Assembly (NCBI GenBank): GCA_035542155.1 | Contig: DATKLX010000083.1 | Location: 1 to 30,181 of the forward strand | DNA: 30,181 nt | Reading direction: 5' to 3' | Source of the DNA: DATKLX01 sp035542155 | Lineage (GTDB): Bacteria; Chloroflexota; Anaerolineae; Anaerolineales; Anaerolineaceae | In this document: one piece after another, positions 8,243 through 15,266 of the stretch | Layout of the letters: each line of letters starts with the position of its first letter | Position numbering within the stretch: the first letter of the stretch is position 1 | Notes under the pieces: generated by a model | What the model saw: only the letters and a program-made list of their open reading frames with translations | Database searches by the model: none | What the model was told of the DNA's origin: nothing | Program-made: the position numbers and the translations under genes

Positions 8243-9262
8243 TTAACCTATATCACGCGTTGCGATCGGCGTTAAATACGAGCCAAGCAGCGCATCCATC
8301 TGCTCAAACGATTCGCAAACGAAAAACATCGGGTTGAACGCATAGACAGTCTTCGGGATCCGGGCAATCGTTTCCACGTCAAATGGAGCCAGGATCACAC
8401 CTCCCCCCAGATAACCACCTTTCAGAATCCCCTGCTCGCGATAGAGCGAATGAACCACGTTCCAACCATTGGTCTGCGAGGACATCTGTCCCTTCTGGTG
8501 GAGCTCGTTTACCCCGGTGATGATGCGGTCGATCTCCTCCTGGTGAATGTGAAAATGTTCCTGGAGCTGAGGAAATATATCGCTGGTATAGTCGATAATC
8601 TTGTCCCTGCCCAGGCGGTAGAACTCCATAATGGTGTTGGAAAGCTCGCTTCGTCCTGAAATCGTCCCGGCCCCAAACACCTTAAACCGGTTGTCCTCGA
8701 TGATCAGGCCAAATTCCGTGCTGTACCACGCCAGGCGTTTGATCACCTCTTTCTCTTCCTGGGTTGCCTTCAGATAAGCCGGTGCGAATTTATCTTCGAT
8801 CTTGGCGTAAAAGTCCTGGGTCAGGTAAGGTAAGTGGCCAAAGATATCGTGGAACATATCCGGCTCGGGGGTGAATTCGATCTGGTCGCGCGAGCGTAAA
8901 TAATCCGTGATCAGAAAAATGCGCCTGGCGAACATCTGATACCAATCGTCCGCTAAAGTGTAGCGGACAACCGTCCGCTCGATCCGCCATCCGGTCCGGG
9001 GGACAATCATCTCGTTGAGGTGGGCAACACTGGGAATATGTAGTGGGTCGAGGTCGAGCAGCGCCATGCCGCCGTGGAACTCTCGGCAGAGGTGCTCGAG
9101 CAAATAAGGCTGGTGAATTCCAGCATATAGATCGGCCCAGATGGCGTGCTGGTCTGGTGTAAAGGCTATTTCCTGATTTTGTGAAGTATATTCACGGCTT
9201 GGGTCAATCTCAATCCTGGTAATATCTCCGGTATAAAAAGGAACGCTTTCTTTTCTATTCAT
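8243..9262 (-). CDS. phhA: Pterin-dependent aromatic amino acid hydroxylase (phenylalanine 4-monooxygenase-like)
   Basis: Non-haem iron monooxygenase converting phenylalanine to tyrosine (or acting on another aromatic amino acid) with O2 and tetrahydropterin. The family signature is complete: PEPDMFHDIFGHLPYL contains the two iron-binding histidines (H138, H143), and WYSTEFGL contains the iron-binding glutamate (E183). The 339-residue chain is longer than classical proteobacterial PhhA (about 260-300) and has no N-terminal ACT regulatory domain. Phe versus Trp specificity cannot be decided from sequence by eye. The ATG at 9262 has no ribosome binding site, but a -10 hexamer ends 6 nt before it, pointing to a leaderless mRNA. 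An intrinsic terminator follows, so it is a single-gene unit. No pterin recycling gene (phhB) is next to it. It implies access to oxygen, if only in trace amounts. Confidence 0.93.
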   Translation of the reverse strand: MNRKESVPFYTGDITRIEIDPSREYTSQNQEIAFTPDQHAIWADLYAGIHQPYLLEHLCREFHGGMALLDLDPLHIPSVAHLNEMIVPRTGWRIERTVVRYTLADDWYQMFARRIFLITDYLRSRDQIEFTPEPDMFHDIFGHLPYLTQDFYAKIEDKFAPAYLKATQEEKEVIKRLAWYSTEFGLIIEDNRFKVFGAGTISGRSELSNTIMEFYRLGRDKIIDYTSDIFPQLQEHFHIHQEEIDRIITGVNELHQKGQMSSQTNGWNVVHSLYREQGILKGGYLGGGVILAPFDVETIARIPKTVYAFNPMFFVCESFEQMDALLGSYLTPIATRDIG

Positions 9263-9268
9263 TTTTTG

Positions 9269-9297
9269 AGTATGGCATAACTCGCTAAAAAGTTCAA
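9269..9297 (-). promoter_or_regulatory. Putative leaderless promoter of the hydroxylase gene
   Basis: On the minus strand: -35 TTGAAC (9297-9292), 17-nt spacer, -10 CATACT (9274-9269), then six bases and the ATG at 9262. The predicted transcription start coincides with the first base of the start codon. Each hexamer matches 4 of 6 consensus bases. Confidence 0.45.
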
Positions 9298-9330
9298 CTA
9301 CTTTTTCTAATCCTCTACCCGACCATCTTG

Positions 9331-9354
9331 GCTCCGTACCACGGTAGCTTTTTT
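9331..9354 (+). terminator. Orphan intrinsic terminator on the plus strand
   Basis: GCTCCGT (9331-9337), loop ACC, ACGGTAGC (9341-9348) with one bulged T, directly followed by TTTTTT (9349-9354). It has the form of a rho-independent terminator, but no plus-strand gene lies upstream for 8 kb. It may end an antisense or small RNA, or be fortuitous. Confidence 0.45.
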
Positions 9355-9397
9355 ACACGATCGATTGGATAGGGGCGTCTGAGATCCTGTTTACTAC

Positions 9398-9431
9398 ATC
9401 CGAAAGAGAAAATCTACCTGGCCTTTCGGAT
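9398..9431. repeat. 9-bp perfect inverted repeat
   Basis: ATCCGAAAG (9398-9406) and CTTTCGGAT (9423-9431) with a 16-nt loop. It lies in the 267-bp gap between the hydroxylase and the small unknown gene, with no T tract on either side. It could be an operator or an RNA hairpin downstream of the unknown gene. Confidence 0.4.
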
Positions 9432-9529
9432 AGGTTGTTCGGACGAATTCCTAAGATAATTCTTACACTCGGGTGGTAATATGAATGGCAGTATATTTTG
9501 CTCGGATAGTATTGCTGCACCTTAACAAT

Positions 9530-9961
9530 TTACTGGCCTGTCAATTGCTCTTCTTTTTTCATTGCCTGCCAGGCGCCCATCCACGGCTCGCCCAGGCGGT
9601 GCCGCTGCGGGACTTCCACGCTCATCAGCTTCTGCGCGACCTGGGCAGCGGTCATGGCGATTTTGGCCCAGTTCTCCTCGAGCACGGCCTGGCGCATCTC
9701 CTTCCCCAGCCTTTCAGTCCAGGCCCAATCCATCCGGAATCGGTCGGCTTTGACCCAGTACCCCCGTTTTTCCCAGGCCGTGACTGATAGATCGATGGTG
9801 CTGGCAATCTTCTCCAGCGCAATGGCAATAAAGGCGGCCTGGTCCCGGCTGCTGTCGTCCGGCTCGTTTTGCTTCATTAGCTCCCGAATGGCTAAAACGA
9901 CGGACTTGCTGAGGCGGGTACGCTCTTTTCCGACGCTGTCTGGATGGTACACTCGTGACAA
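9530..9961 (-). CDS. Small helical protein of unknown function
   Basis: I do not recognise this family. The 143-residue protein (MSRVYHPDSVGKERTRLSK onwards) is predicted almost wholly alpha-helical, has Trp- and Arg-rich segments such as WEKRGYWVKADRFRMDW, and shows no signal peptide, membrane helix or metal motif. The start was chosen as TTG 9961 because a perfect GAGGAGG (9973-9967) sits 5 nt upstream; the longer frame from GTG 10003 has no ribosome site and would place that GAGGAGG inside codons. It is divergent from the tRNA-Leu/trigger factor transcript, with a TATAAT on its own strand about 70 nt upstream. It may be a lineage-specific protein; no function is proposed. Confidence 0.75.
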   Translation of the reverse strand: MSRVYHPDSVGKERTRLSKSVVLAIRELMKQNEPDDSSRDQAAFIAIALEKIASTIDLSVTAWEKRGYWVKADRFRMDWAWTERLGKEMRQAVLEENWAKIAMTAAQVAQKLMSVEVPQRHRLGEPWMGAWQAMKKEEQLTGQ

Positions 9962-10030
9962 GAATTCCTCCTCGCTGGTGCAGTGAATACCCAAAAAGAT
10001 CACCGGGATATATCCACCCAGTGTGTCATG

Positions 10031-10036
10031 ATTATA
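10031..10036 (-). promoter_or_regulatory. Possible -10 of the small unknown gene
   Basis: TATAAT on the minus strand (10036-10031), divergent from the tRNA promoter. The -35 region at 17 nt (CATCTT) is poor. A start near 10024 would give a leader of about 63 nt to the TTG at 9961, and would pass the GTG at 10003 within it. Confidence 0.35.
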
Positions 10037-10044
10037 AACGATTA

Positions 10045-10073
10045 TTGACGGTAAAGATGCTCTCGCTTATAAT
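10045..10073 (+). promoter_or_regulatory. Strong sigma-70-type promoter of tRNA-Leu (and probably tig)
   Basis: TTGACG (10045-10050), exactly 17 nt, then perfect TATAAT (10068-10073). This is the best promoter match in the window. The predicted start near 10080 is about 8 nt before the mature tRNA 5' end. Confidence 0.85.
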
Positions 10074-10087
10074 TCCAAAGCTTTAGA

Positions 10088-10172
10088 GGGGAAGTGCTGG
10101 AACTGGCAGACAGGCATGACTTAGGATCATGTGCCGCAAGGCGTGCGGGTTCAAGTCCCGCCTTCCCCACCA
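10088..10172 (+). tRNA. tRNA-Leu (anticodon UAG)
   Basis: An 85-nt class II tRNA. The acceptor stem GGGGAAG (10088-10094) pairs perfectly with CTTCCCC (10162-10168), followed by discriminator A and a genome-encoded CCA (10170-10172). The anticodon stem CATGA/TCATG encloses loop CTTAGGA, giving anticodon TAG, which reads CUA and other CUN leucine codons. The long variable arm GCC-GCAA-GGC is typical of leucine tRNAs, and the T arm is GCGGG-TTCAAGT-CCCGC. It sits between a consensus promoter and trigger factor with no terminator before the tig start. Confidence 0.97.
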
Positions 10173-10221
10173 CAGCAGCCCAAGCATATGAGCTGAAACC
10201 AATGATAGAAGGAAGTTTACG

Positions 10222-11661
10222 TTGAAAATAGAAACCACTCCCCGTGATGATCATCAATTGAAGGTAGTCGTTGAACTAGAACCGGAGCAATTAGAGCGCG
10301 GCAAACGCCAGGCAGCCCGCAAGATCGCACAAGAAACCAAAATCCCTGGATTTCGGCCTGGTAAAGCACCCTATGAGGTGGTGCGCCGCATGGTTGGGGA
10401 AGATACTATCCAGAAGGAAGCCCTGGCCCTGCTCGTCGATGAAACCTACCCCAAAGTGATTGAAGAAGCGGGGATCAAGCCATACGGCCCCGGAACCCTG
10501 GCAGACGCGGAGAAAACCGATCCGATCACGTTTACCTTTATCATCCCACTCGAACCCAAAGTCGAGCTGGGAGATTACCGCTCGATCCGCGTTCCATACG
10601 AGCCGCCAGTAGTGGAAGAAAAAGAAGTTGACGCCTTTATCCAGCGCCTGCGCAACTCGTACGCGACCCTGACCCCAGCCGAACGGCCAGCCCAGGAAGG
10701 CGACCTGGTCTTCGTCTCGGTCAGTGGAAAACGTGTGAACCCGGCCGAAGGTGAAAACGAAACCCTGGCTGAAAACCGGGTCTTGCAGGTTCCCATTCAA
10801 CCCGCGGACCAGGTAGACGAGAACGAATGGCCGTATCCCGGGTTTGCGCGTGAATTGATTGGCGCCGAGGCCGGCCAGGAGCTCACCCTGCGTCACACCT
10901 TCGAGGATGACTCTCCCTATGAGTCGCTTCGCGGCAAGGAGGCTGAGTACACGGTGAAAATCGACTCGGTGAAGGCAATGGAGCTGCCTGAATTGGACGC
11001 CCCCTTCGCCCAAACCGTGGGTGAGTTTGAGACGGTGGATGCCCTGCGCGAATCCATCCGCAAAAGCCTGGAAGCTACTGCGAAAGAAGACTACGATAAC
11101 GAGTACTTTACCAAAATTCTCGACCAGATCCGCGAGCAGGCGACCATTCAGTATCCTCCGCAAGCTCTTGATAATGAAGAGAACCAGGTCATCAACAGCA
11201 TCGAGCGCGACCTGGCTCGCCAGAATCTGGATCTGGAAACCTATCTGAAGATCCGCAAGGAGGACCGGGAGGCCTTTAAAGAGCAGGAAGTCCGCCCGGC
11301 GGCTGTCCGTCGCCTGGAACGCTCGCTGCTCATGGATGAGATTTCGCTCGCCGAGCACCTGCACCTGGATGAGAAAGAATTTGCCAGCGTTTTCTCGCAA
11401 ACAATGAACGAATTGCAAGGCACTTCCGACTTTAACCAGATGCGCAAAAAAGTCTCATCCGACCGGCTGGCGAACGCGGTCGCCATGGAAGCTGCCTCTC
11501 GCCTCATCAACCGCCAGGTGTTCGACCGCCTTAAGCTGATCGCTAATGGCGAAGAGATACCGGAGGATACCAATGATCATGAGCACGAGCATGAGGTAGA
11601 AGATGAAAAAACCACGGAAAAAAAGCCTTCCGAACAACCTTCGACCGAACAGTCCGAATAA
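10222..11661 (+). CDS. tig: Trigger factor, ribosome-associated chaperone
   Basis: Binds the ribosome exit tunnel and shelters nascent chains; peptidyl-prolyl isomerase. The N-terminal ribosome-binding domain (1-110) carries the signature KIPGFRPGKAPYEVV at about 40-54. A FKBP-type PPIase domain follows (about 150-255, starting PAQEGDLVFVSVSGK), then the helical C-terminal substrate arm (255-445) and a charged tail rich in Glu, Lys and His (DHEHEHEVEDEKTTEKK). 479 residues, slightly longer than E. coli (432), mainly from this tail. The start is TTG 10222, supported by AAGGAAG about 6 nt upstream; no ATG alternative fits the N-terminal domain. It is probably read from the tRNA-Leu promoter, with only 49 bp between tRNA and start, and clpP follows after 79 bp, the usual tig-clpP order (clpX is absent here). 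Confidence 0.97.
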   Translation: MKIETTPRDDHQLKVVVELEPEQLERGKRQAARKIAQETKIPGFRPGKAPYEVVRRMVGEDTIQKEALALLVDETYPKVIEEAGIKPYGPGTLADAEKTDPITFTFIIPLEPKVELGDYRSIRVPYEPPVVEEKEVDAFIQRLRNSYATLTPAERPAQEGDLVFVSVSGKRVNPAEGENETLAENRVLQVPIQPADQVDENEWPYPGFARELIGAEAGQELTLRHTFEDDSPYESLRGKEAEYTVKIDSVKAMELPELDAPFAQTVGEFETVDALRESIRKSLEATAKEDYDNEYFTKILDQIREQATIQYPPQALDNEENQVINSIERDLARQNLDLETYLKIRKEDREAFKEQEVRPAAVRRLERSLLMDEISLAEHLHLDEKEFASVFSQTMNELQGTSDFNQMRKKVSSDRLANAVAMEAASRLINRQVFDRLKLIANGEEIPEDTNDHEHEHEVEDEKTTEKKPSEQPSTEQSE

Positions 11662-11740
11662 GAAGTACCAATTCGAAGCGGGCTGGACAATCCAGGAAAA
11701 TTTAACTTATCAACCTTTATCAAGTATGGGAGGATCCACA

Positions 11741-12346
11741 ATGTCAATACCTGATTACCGTTCCGTCGTACCGATGGTCATTGAAACTTCGGGCCGGGGC
11801 GAGCGCGCCTATGATATCTATTCACTCCTCTTGAAGGAGCGGATCGTCTTCGTCGGTACCGCCATCGACGACCAGATCGCAAACCTGGTTGTCGCCCAAT
11901 TATTGTTCTTGAGCCGGGAAGACCCTGAAAAGGGGATCCAGATGTACATCAACTCCCCAGGCGGCGTGATCTACGCGGGTATGGCCATCTATGACACCAT
12001 GCAAATGATCCCTAACCCGATCAGCACTCTGGCGGTCGGTGTGACAGCGTCCTTCGGAACCGTCCTCCTGGCTGCCGGCACCAAGGGCCAGCGCTATGCG
12101 CTCCCCCATGCCACAATCCACATGCACCAGCCGCTTGGCGGCGCCCAGGGCCAGGCTTCGGACATCGAGATCCAGGCCCGGGAGATCCTGCGCCTGAAGA
12201 CCCGCCTGAACCAGATCCTGGCCGACGCAACCGGCCAGCCGCTGGATACCATCATCCGCGATACAGAGCGTGATTTCTTCCTGGACGCCCAGGGCGCAGT
12301 GGAATACGGCCTGGTGGACAAAGTCTTAACCCCACCCAAGAAATAA
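11741..12346 (+). CDS. clpP: ATP-dependent Clp protease proteolytic subunit
   Basis: Serine peptidase forming the tetradecameric barrel that degrades proteins unfolded by ClpX, ClpA or ClpC. 201 residues, the usual size. The catalytic triad is visible: S104 in GVTASFGTVLLAAG, H129 in ATIHMHQPLGGAQGQASDIE, and D178 in RDTERDFF. The oxyanion strand MYINSPGGVIYAGMAIYDTM is present. Around the nucleophile the common ASMGA is replaced by ASFGT, a mild variation. ATG 11741 has GGAGGA 6 nt upstream; the frame extends upstream over the tig 3' end but without homology. It follows tig and ends in a very strong hairpin, so clpX, often next, is not in this operon. Confidence 0.96.
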   Translation: MSIPDYRSVVPMVIETSGRGERAYDIYSLLLKERIVFVGTAIDDQIANLVVAQLLFLSREDPEKGIQMYINSPGGVIYAGMAIYDTMQMIPNPISTLAVGVTASFGTVLLAAGTKGQRYALPHATIHMHQPLGGAQGQASDIEIQAREILRLKTRLNQILADATGQPLDTIIRDTERDFFLDAQGAVEYGLVDKVLTPPKK

Positions 12347-12378
12347 CGTGCCAGGGTTTTTGATCGAAAACCAGCTCC

Positions 12379-12424
12379 AACACCTCCAAGCCGGATGGCA
12401 TCTGCTGTCCGGCTTGGAGGTGTT
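12379..12424 (+). terminator. Long hairpin after clpP
   Basis: A perfect 17-bp stem: AACACCTCCAAGCCGGA (12379-12395) with TCCGGCTTGGAGGTGTT (12408-12424). The inner bases can extend it with two G-U and two G-C pairs around an ATCT loop. It lies 32 nt past clpP and 21 nt before the next start. Only a short TGTTT lies at the 3' side, with no real T tract, so it may act as a terminator of the U-poor kind or as an mRNA processing or stability element. Confidence 0.65.
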
Positions 12425-12445
12425 TAACACAGATGAGGAGTATTG

Positions 12446-13234
12446 ATGATCCATTCACTGCGACCACCTGTATGCGGTTTGATCCTGGATATGGATGGGG
12501 TGCTCTGGCGGTCCAACCAGCCCATCGGTAATCTGGAAAACCTTTTTCAAAACATCAAAGACTCGGGGCTGAAGGTGGTCCTGGCCACCAACAACGCAAC
12601 CCTTTCGATCGAGCAGTATCTGGCCAAGCTGGAGGGGTTTGGTGTCCGGCTCGAGCCCTGGCAGATCATCAATTCCGGCCAGGCTACCGCTTACCGGATG
12701 AGCCAGGATTTCCCCCGCGGTGGACCGGTCTATCTGGTCGGGGAAAACGGAATCGCGACCGCGCTGGCCGAGCGCGGGTTCACGCTCTCTGATCAGGATG
12801 ACATTATTGCGGTGGTCGTGGGTCTTGATCGCCGAATTACCTACGAAAAGCTGAAGCACGCCACCCTGGCGGTTCGCCGGGGTATCCCTTTTTACGGGAC
12901 CAACCCGGATGTAACCTTTCCGGCCCCGGAAGGTCTGATTCCCGGCGCGGGGAGCATCATCGCCACGGTGCAAACTGCTTCGAGTGTGACCCCGGTAATC
13001 GCCGGCAAGCCCTTCCCGGCCATGTTTAACCTCGCCCTCGAGCGAATGGGATTAAAACCCGGGGAAACCTTATGTGTGGGCGACCGACTGGACACGGACA
13101 TTGCCGGCGGGCAGCGGGTTGGCTGCCGGACGGCCGTCGTGCTGACCGGCGTCACCACTCATGAAGAGGCCCAAGCCTGGTCGCCGCCCCCGGATCTCAT
13201 AGCTCCGGATCTTACCGCCCTTATTATTGATTGA
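12446..13234 (+). CDS. HAD-superfamily IIA phosphatase (NagD-like)
   Basis: Cytosolic haloacid-dehalogenase-fold phosphatase acting on a small phosphorylated metabolite (the family includes NagD nucleotidases and 4-nitrophenyl or phosphoglycolate phosphatases). All motifs are present: motif I LILDMDGVLW with nucleophile and acid Asp, motif II VVLATNNAT, the Lys in VIAGKPFPAMF, and motif III CVGDRLDTDI. The type IIA cap lies between motifs II and III (about residues 75-180), and 262 residues is normal. The start is ATG 12446, with GAGGAG 5 nt upstream; a TTG one codon earlier is too close to it. It lies just after the clpP hairpin and is followed by rlmN after 12 bp, so the two are probably cotranscribed. 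The exact substrate is unknown. Confidence 0.92.
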   Translation: MIHSLRPPVCGLILDMDGVLWRSNQPIGNLENLFQNIKDSGLKVVLATNNATLSIEQYLAKLEGFGVRLEPWQIINSGQATAYRMSQDFPRGGPVYLVGENGIATALAERGFTLSDQDDIIAVVVGLDRRITYEKLKHATLAVRRGIPFYGTNPDVTFPAPEGLIPGAGSIIATVQTASSVTPVIAGKPFPAMFNLALERMGLKPGETLCVGDRLDTDIAGGQRVGCRTAVVLTGVTTHEEAQAWSPPPDLIAPDLTALIID

Positions 13235-13246
13235 TCAAATTTTATA

Positions 13247-14311
13247 ATGGATGCTATACCACTGATCTTTGATCTATCCCAGGACCAGTTGGCTGAGATT
13301 CTCCGGGGAATGGGCGAGCCAGCTTACCGGGCCAGGCAAATCTGGCAGGGCCTCTATCAGCACTATTGGCAAAAGGCGGAGGAATTTACGAACCTGCCTG
13401 TTTCCTTGCGCACCAGGCTGGCAGAAGCAATCTCGTTCACTGCCATTCACCCGGAAAAGGTGCTTCAATCCAGTGATGGTGAGACTATCAAAACGCTCTT
13501 CCGCCTGGGAGATGGGAAAGCAATTGAAGCTGTCCTGATGGAGTATGACGTCCGCCGAACGCTGTGCATCTCCAGCCAGGCCGGCTGCGCCATGGGCTGT
13601 GTGTTCTGCGCAACCGGGCAGATGGGGTTCCAGCGCCACCTGACCAGCGGGGAGATCGTCGCCCAGGTCCTGTATTACGCGCGGATGCTCAAAGAACAGG
13701 GCGAACGGGTGACCAATGTGGTTGTCATGGGGATGGGCGAGCCTTTTCACAATTACAAGGCAACCCTGGGAGCCATCGATCGATTGAACGATCCCGCCGG
13801 TTTTAACCTCGGAGCGCGCCACTTCACCATCTCGACCGTGGGGCTTGTCCCGATGATCGAGCGTTTTGCCGCGGAGAAGCGTCAGATTAACCTGGCAATC
13901 TCGCTGCACGCACCAGATGATGAGTTGCGCTCCTCGATGCTGCCGGTCAACCGGAAATATCCCATCGACGTCTTGTTAGAAGCTTGCCGGAATTACGTCG
14001 AAAAAACCCACCGGCGGATCACTTTTGAATGGGCACTGATTCGCGATGTCAACGACTCCCCAGAAGTTGCCCGCAGGCTGGTGAAACGGCTCAAAGGTCT
14101 GCTCTGCCACGTCAACGTCATTCCCCTCAATCCCACCCGTAAATATCTCGGGCAGGCGACGACCCGGGAACGGGCCGAGGCGTTTCGAGACGAATTGGTT
14201 AAAGCCGGGATCCCCTGCACGATCCGCATCCGCCGGGGGATCGATATCCAGGCCGGGTGCGGACAACTGGCGAATCAGTCTGCGACCGAGTCAGGCGGCA
14301 GGCCGGTATGA
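13247..14311 (+). CDS. rlmN: Dual-specificity 23S rRNA/tRNA adenine-C2 methyltransferase
   Basis: Radical SAM enzyme that methylates C2 of A2503 in 23S rRNA and of A37 in some tRNAs. The N-terminal helical domain (1-100, DLSQDQLAEILRGMGEPAYRARQIW) is followed by the radical SAM cluster motif CAMGCVFC (C114, C118, C121), the GEP-like MGMGEPFHNY, SLHAPDDELRSSMLPVNRKYP, and the C-terminal methyl-carrying cysteine in QAGCGQL (C338). The ATG at 13247 has no ribosome site, and it is only 12 bp after the HAD stop codon, so translational coupling is likely. The 354-residue length is typical and distinguishes it from resistance protein Cfr only by family resemblance; housekeeping RlmN is the far likelier reading given its neighbours ftsY and prfB. 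Confidence 0.95.
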   Translation: MDAIPLIFDLSQDQLAEILRGMGEPAYRARQIWQGLYQHYWQKAEEFTNLPVSLRTRLAEAISFTAIHPEKVLQSSDGETIKTLFRLGDGKAIEAVLMEYDVRRTLCISSQAGCAMGCVFCATGQMGFQRHLTSGEIVAQVLYYARMLKEQGERVTNVVVMGMGEPFHNYKATLGAIDRLNDPAGFNLGARHFTISTVGLVPMIERFAAEKRQINLAISLHAPDDELRSSMLPVNRKYPIDVLLEACRNYVEKTHRRITFEWALIRDVNDSPEVARRLVKRLKGLLCHVNVIPLNPTRKYLGQATTRERAEAFRDELVKAGIPCTIRIRRGIDIQAGCGQLANQSATESGGRPV

Positions 14312-14317
14312 TATAAT
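14312..14317 (+). promoter_or_regulatory. Perfect -10 hexamer just before ftsY
   Basis: TATAAT at 14312-14317, overlapping the last rlmN base and ending 8 nt before the ftsY ATG at 14326. A start at the usual distance would fall on or next to the ATG, so a leaderless ftsY mRNA is possible. No good -35 is visible, and no ribosome site precedes ftsY. Confidence 0.45.
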
Positions 14318-14325
14318 TTTCACCT

Positions 14326-15252
14326 ATGGCTGACCTGTTTAATAAAGACAGAATAAATAAATGGAAAGAAGGCCTGGCGCGCACACGCAAGGTTACCTTT
14401 GGCCGGTTAGCAAACATTATTGGGGCTACCCAGATCACCGAGGACACCTGGGAAGAACTCGAAACGACCCTGATCCAGGCCGACATGGGGCTGGATACCG
14501 TGGAAAACCTCATCAATATCCTGCGCATGCAGGTCGAAGTGGACGGTATCGTCCATACCGAGGATTTTAAACAGGCCCTCCATGACGAGCTGGTCAACCG
14601 GCTCGATCCGCCCCCCGACCTGACCTTTACCAGCACCCCTACCGTGATCATGATGGTCGGGGTCAACGGGTCCGGAAAGACCACCACCATCGCCAAGCTG
14701 GGCAAGATCTTCACCGGCCAGGGTAAGAAAACGCTTCTGGTCGCCGCGGACACCTACCGTGCGGCTGCGGTCGACCAACTCCAGGTCTGGGGAGAGCGGC
14801 TCAACGTTCCGGTCATTTCTGGCGCGCCGAACGGCGACCCGGGAGCGGTCGCTTACGATGGTATCCAGGCCGCCCACGCCCGCAAAGCCGATATCGTCCT
14901 GATCGATACGGCCGGCCGGCTGCATACCCGCTACAACCTGATGGAAGAGCTGAAAAAAGTCTACCGGGTGGTCGGCAAAGCCATACCCGGCGCGCCACAC
15001 GAGGTCTGGCTGGTGCTCGACGCGACCACGGGACAAAATGCTCTCCAGCAAGCCCGTGCTTTTAAGGATGCCGTTCAGGTCTCTGGGGTGATCCTGGCCA
15101 AGCTGGATTCGTCGGCCAAAGGCGGTATGGCGTTCGCCATCCAGAAGGAGTTAGGACTGCCGATTCTCTACGCGGGCCTGGGCGAAAAACCAGAAGATTT
15201 ACAGCGTTTTGACCGCGACGCCTTCGTCGACGGCATCCTGGCCAGCCCTTAA
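14326..15252 (+). CDS. ftsY: Signal recognition particle receptor FtsY
   Basis: GTPase that docks SRP-ribosome complexes at the membrane translocon. Residues 1-95 form the N domain helical bundle and 105-308 the G domain: P-loop GVNGSGKT (112-119), the insertion-box motif ADTYRAAAVDQL, DTAGRLHTRYNLMEEL, AKLDSSAKGG in place of the usual TKLDGTAKGG, and GLGEKPEDLQRF at the C-terminus. It lacks the long acidic A domain of E. coli FtsY, and the basic amphipathic N-terminus (FNKDRINKWKEGLARTRK) probably gives membrane contact. 308 residues is normal for this short form. It starts 14 nt after rlmN without a ribosome site but with TATAAT just upstream; prfB follows after 14 nt. Confidence 0.96.
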   Translation: MADLFNKDRINKWKEGLARTRKVTFGRLANIIGATQITEDTWEELETTLIQADMGLDTVENLINILRMQVEVDGIVHTEDFKQALHDELVNRLDPPPDLTFTSTPTVIMMVGVNGSGKTTTIAKLGKIFTGQGKKTLLVAADTYRAAAVDQLQVWGERLNVPVISGAPNGDPGAVAYDGIQAAHARKADIVLIDTAGRLHTRYNLMEELKKVYRVVGKAIPGAPHEVWLVLDATTGQNALQQARAFKDAVQVSGVILAKLDSSAKGGMAFAIQKELGLPILYAGLGEKPEDLQRFDRDAFVDGILASP

Positions 15253-15266
15253 GTGAAGGAGTTATC

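Noticed and set aside
10291..11418. 375-codon minus-strand frame opposite tig
   Set aside because: Antisense of a well-supported trigger factor gene with signature motifs; long only because the GC-rich complement has few stops.
13243..13248. TATAAT overlapping the rlmN start codon
   Set aside because: A transcript from it would begin inside the gene after the ATG, where no in-frame ATG is usable; coupling to the HAD gene explains translation better.
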